This document shows positions 6,020 through 6,932 of a stretch of DNA of 6,932 bases, piece after piece. The position numbers and the translations under genes were made by a program. This DNA comes from Burkholderiaceae bacterium. Lineage in GTDB: Bacteria > Pseudomonadota > Gammaproteobacteria > Burkholderiales > Burkholderiaceae_F. The first letter of the stretch is position 1, and each line of letters starts with the position of its first letter. The notes below the pieces were generated by a model. It saw only the letters and a program-made list of their open reading frames with translations, did not search any database and had not been told where the DNA came from. The stretch lies in assembly GCA_013813185.1 (NCBI GenBank), contig JACCSD010000102.1, forward strand, positions 1 to 6,932, written 5' to 3'.

Positions 6020-6564
6020 CTGCAGGTGCTTTGAATAATCTTGCGCGTCCGATCGGCTTCCGCGGCGCGCTGGGCGTCGTCCAGAAACTCCCGATTGCCC
6101 GATGCATCGGTGCGTGTGATACGCACACCGTCCTCGAGCGACTTCATGTAGCCGCGCGCGCGATCGCATTCGGCCGTCTTGGTTGCATTCTTCGTTTGCT
6201 CTTCGGCTGCCTTCTTGTCGCTGTCGGCGCGCTCCTGCTGGCGCTTGCGAAATTCCATCTCGCGCTCGGCAATTGTTTTCGGTGCATTCGGGGTGTTCTT
6301 GGTATCGGAATTCTTGGCGTCCGTGGGCTTGCCGGCGTCATCGAGCGGGCCGCTCGCGGGCGCGGGATTGGCCAGCACCTGCGTGCTCGGTTGGCGCGTA
6401 ATTTGGGCCGGCTTGATGTCGGACGGTGGCGGCCGGTCCGAATACACCAGCCGGCCATTGCCGTCCTTCCATGCCCATTGGGCTTCGCTCGGCGTGGAAG
6501 CAAATCCAGCCAGGACGATGGCAACCGCGATCGTTGCGCGAATCACACTTGAGTTGGCAAACAT
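6016..6564 (-). CDS. Secreted/periplasmic DUF4124-domain protein
   Basis: This is a 182-residue exported protein of unknown function. The N-terminus MFANSSVIRATIAVAIVLAG followed by FASTPSEA is a Sec signal peptide with probable cleavage at SEA (about residue 28). A DUF4124 domain follows immediately (about 29-60: QWAWKDGNGRLVYSDRPPP, the typical W-x-D-x-x-G-x-x-x-Y-S-D-x-P-P pattern). A Pro/Ala/Asn/Asp-rich low-complexity linker spans about 60-97. A charged helical stretch, probably coiled coil, follows (about 98-131, TIAEREMEFRKRQQERADSD). A C-terminal region has two cysteines (about 133 and 181, the second near the end) that could form a disulfide. The start was moved inward from an ATG at 6615 because AGGAG lies 5 nt before the ATG at 6562-6564 and the signal peptide begins there. 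The position just upstream of guaB, in opposite orientation, recurs in Burkholderiales from memory. Confidence 0.85.
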   Translation of the reverse strand: MFANSSVIRATIAVAIVLAGFASTPSEAQWAWKDGNGRLVYSDRPPPSDIKPAQITRQPSTQVLANPAPASGPLDDAGKPTDAKNSDTKNTPNAPKTIAEREMEFRKRQQERADSDKKAAEEQTKNATKTAECDRARGYMKSLEDGVRITRTDASGNREFLDDAQRAAEADRTRKIIQSTCS

Positions 6565-6569
6565 ACGTT

Positions 6570-6574
6570 CTCCT
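6570..6574 (-). promoter_or_regulatory. Ribosome-binding site that sets the DUF4124 start
   Basis: Read on the minus strand, AGGAG is followed by 5 nt and then ATG (6564-6562). It is a strong, well-placed Shine-Dalgarno and fixes the start 17 codons inside the longest open frame. The next residues form a signal peptide, which agrees. Confidence 0.8.
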
Positions 6575-6585
6575 GAGCGCCGCGT

Positions 6586-6615
6586 ATTTTCCGACGCTTT
6601 TGCGGACTGCGGCAA
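6586..6615 (-). promoter_or_regulatory. Weak candidate promoter for the DUF4124 gene
   Basis: On the minus strand, TTGCCG (6615-6610) and GAAAAT (6591-6586) are separated by 18 bp. Each matches four of six sigma-70 consensus positions. Transcription would start about 15-20 nt before the ribosome-binding site. This is a consensus match only. Confidence 0.2.
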
Positions 6616-6661
6616 GGGCAGCGAGTACCTAAACAGGGTGTAAAGACCCCGCTATTGCGAT

Positions 6662-6728
6662 CCGCTAAGTCGTTCGGGCTAGCGGTAAGCACGGTGGCCC
6701 GATCAGCTCACCGCGTGCCCCGCGGGGC
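6662..6728. other. Inverted repeats upstream of guaB
   Basis: Two palindromic elements lie in the 230-bp spacer: CCGCTA/TAGCGG (6662-6667 and 6680-6685, 12-nt loop) and the perfect 12-bp palindrome GCCCCGCGGGGC (6717-6728), which ends 36 bp before the candidate guaB -10. They could be protein-binding sites or hairpins. No T-run follows either, so they are not intrinsic terminators. In GC-rich DNA the second could be chance. Confidence 0.3.
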
Positions 6729-6741
6729 GGGCGCGCAGCGA

Positions 6742-6770
6742 GCGGGAACGTACTCGTATCCCCGTATACT
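6742..6770 (+). promoter_or_regulatory. Candidate guaB promoter with GC-rich discriminator
   Basis: TATACT (6765-6770) is a 5-of-6 -10 box. The -35 at 17-bp spacing (6742-6747) is poor (GCGGGA), so an activator may be needed. Transcription would start near 6777, giving a leader of about 18 nt that just includes the ribosome-binding site. The bases after the -10 are CCGCC, a GC-rich discriminator like those of promoters repressed by ppGpp; E. coli guaB is under such stringent control. The regulatory reading is inference. Confidence 0.45.
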
Positions 6771-6784
6771 CCGCCTTTGCGTCT

Positions 6785-6790
6785 GAGGAA
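6785..6790 (+). promoter_or_regulatory. Ribosome-binding site of guaB
   Basis: GAGGAA lies 4 nt before the ATG at 6795 (6 nt from the GAGG core). This is a good Shine-Dalgarno and confirms the start used for guaB. Confidence 0.7.
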
Positions 6791-6794
6791 AAGT

Positions 6795-6932
6795 ATGCGG
6801 TTGGTACAAAAAGCGCTGACTTTCGATGACGTGCTGCTCGTCCCCGCCCACTCGGCGGTCCTTCCCCGCGACGTACAGCTTTCTACCCAACTCTCCCGCA
6901 ACGTTTCTTTGAACATCCCGCTCGTCTCGGCG
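6795..6932 (+). CDS. guaB: IMP dehydrogenase, N-terminal 46 codons (cut by window edge)
   Basis: GuaB is the cytoplasmic NAD-dependent enzyme that oxidises IMP to XMP, the committed step of guanine nucleotide synthesis. Only the first 46 residues are in the window, of about 490 expected. They are enough to identify it: ALTFDDVLLVPAHSAVLP, then LSTQL and NIPLVSA, closely matching E. coli GuaB (ALTFDDVLLVPAHSTVLP ... LSTQL ... LNIP). The ATG at 6795 is preceded by GAGGAA and a good -10 box, so the start is secure. The catalytic loop, CBS domains and any downstream guaA lie outside the window. It is divergent from the DUF4124 gene. Confidence 0.95.
   Translation, partial: MRLVQKALTFDDVLLVPAHSAVLPRDVQLSTQLSRNVSLNIPLVSA

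Noticed and set aside
5881..6552. 223-codon open frame on the plus strand
   Set aside because: It overlaps the end of rnfH and runs antisense to the DUF4124 gene, which has a strong ribosome-binding site, a signal peptide and a domain match. No motif is visible in the plus-strand translation apart from chance hydrophobic runs.
6565..6615. Longer DUF4124 start at the ATG 6613-6615
   Set aside because: It would put 17 polar residues before the signal peptide and lacks a Shine-Dalgarno, whereas the ATG at 6562-6564 has AGGAG at 5 nt.
6636..6649. GGGT/ACCC hairpin as a terminator
   Set aside because: The stem is only 4 bp and no T-run follows on either strand.
1..6932. A new defence, mobile or biosynthetic system
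   Set aside because: Every gene belongs to a recognised core or conserved family in compact order; there are no integrases, transposases, direct-repeat arrays, tRNA borders or unexplained gene clusters.

Overview
The window looks like the chromosome of a betaproteobacterium, most likely of the order Burkholderiales. The base composition is GC-rich (about 60% by eye), the genes are tightly packed, and every protein is a recognisable proteobacterial housekeeping type. The co-occurrence of ppsR/ppsA, an NfeD/stomatin-like pair, smpB, rnfH, a DUF4124 protein and guaB recalls Burkholderiales gene order. The order-level assignment is inference from gene content, not from an alignment.

Layout, left to right. 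(1) Positions 1-817, minus strand: ppsR, the kinase/pyrophosphorylase that switches PEP synthase off and on, cut by the left edge only a few residues before its end. (2) A 58-bp divergent gap. (3) Plus-strand run 876-5165: ppsA (PEP synthase), an NfeD-family membrane protein overlapping it by 8 nt, a QmcA-like SPFH/band-7 protein, and a RimI-like GNAT acetyltransferase. All are close enough to be one operon. (4) Positions 5182-5631, minus: smpB, the tmRNA-binding protein, converging on the acetyltransferase gene. (5) A short divergent gap, then rnfH on plus (5705-6019). (6) Positions 6016-6564, minus: a secreted DUF4124 protein whose stop codon overlaps the rnfH stop. (7) A 230-bp spacer with a good guaB promoter candidate. 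(8) The first 46 codons of guaB (IMP dehydrogenase) from 6795, cut by the right edge.

How they fit together. PpsR and its target PpsA sit back to back, so the gluconeogenic step pyruvate to PEP and its control are encoded at one locus. The threonine that PpsR modifies and the catalytic histidine are both visible in PpsA. The NfeD and SPFH proteins are a classic membrane pair, translated after ppsA. SmpB (ribosome rescue), RnfH and DUF4124/GuaB are separate housekeeping units.

No mobile elements, CRISPR arrays, tRNA/rRNA genes or novel multi-gene systems were seen. The most unusual points are a 20-bp tandem duplication at the 3' end of the acetyltransferase gene that recreates a stop codon, the absence of ratA between smpB and rnfH, and the translational overlap between ppsA and nfeD.
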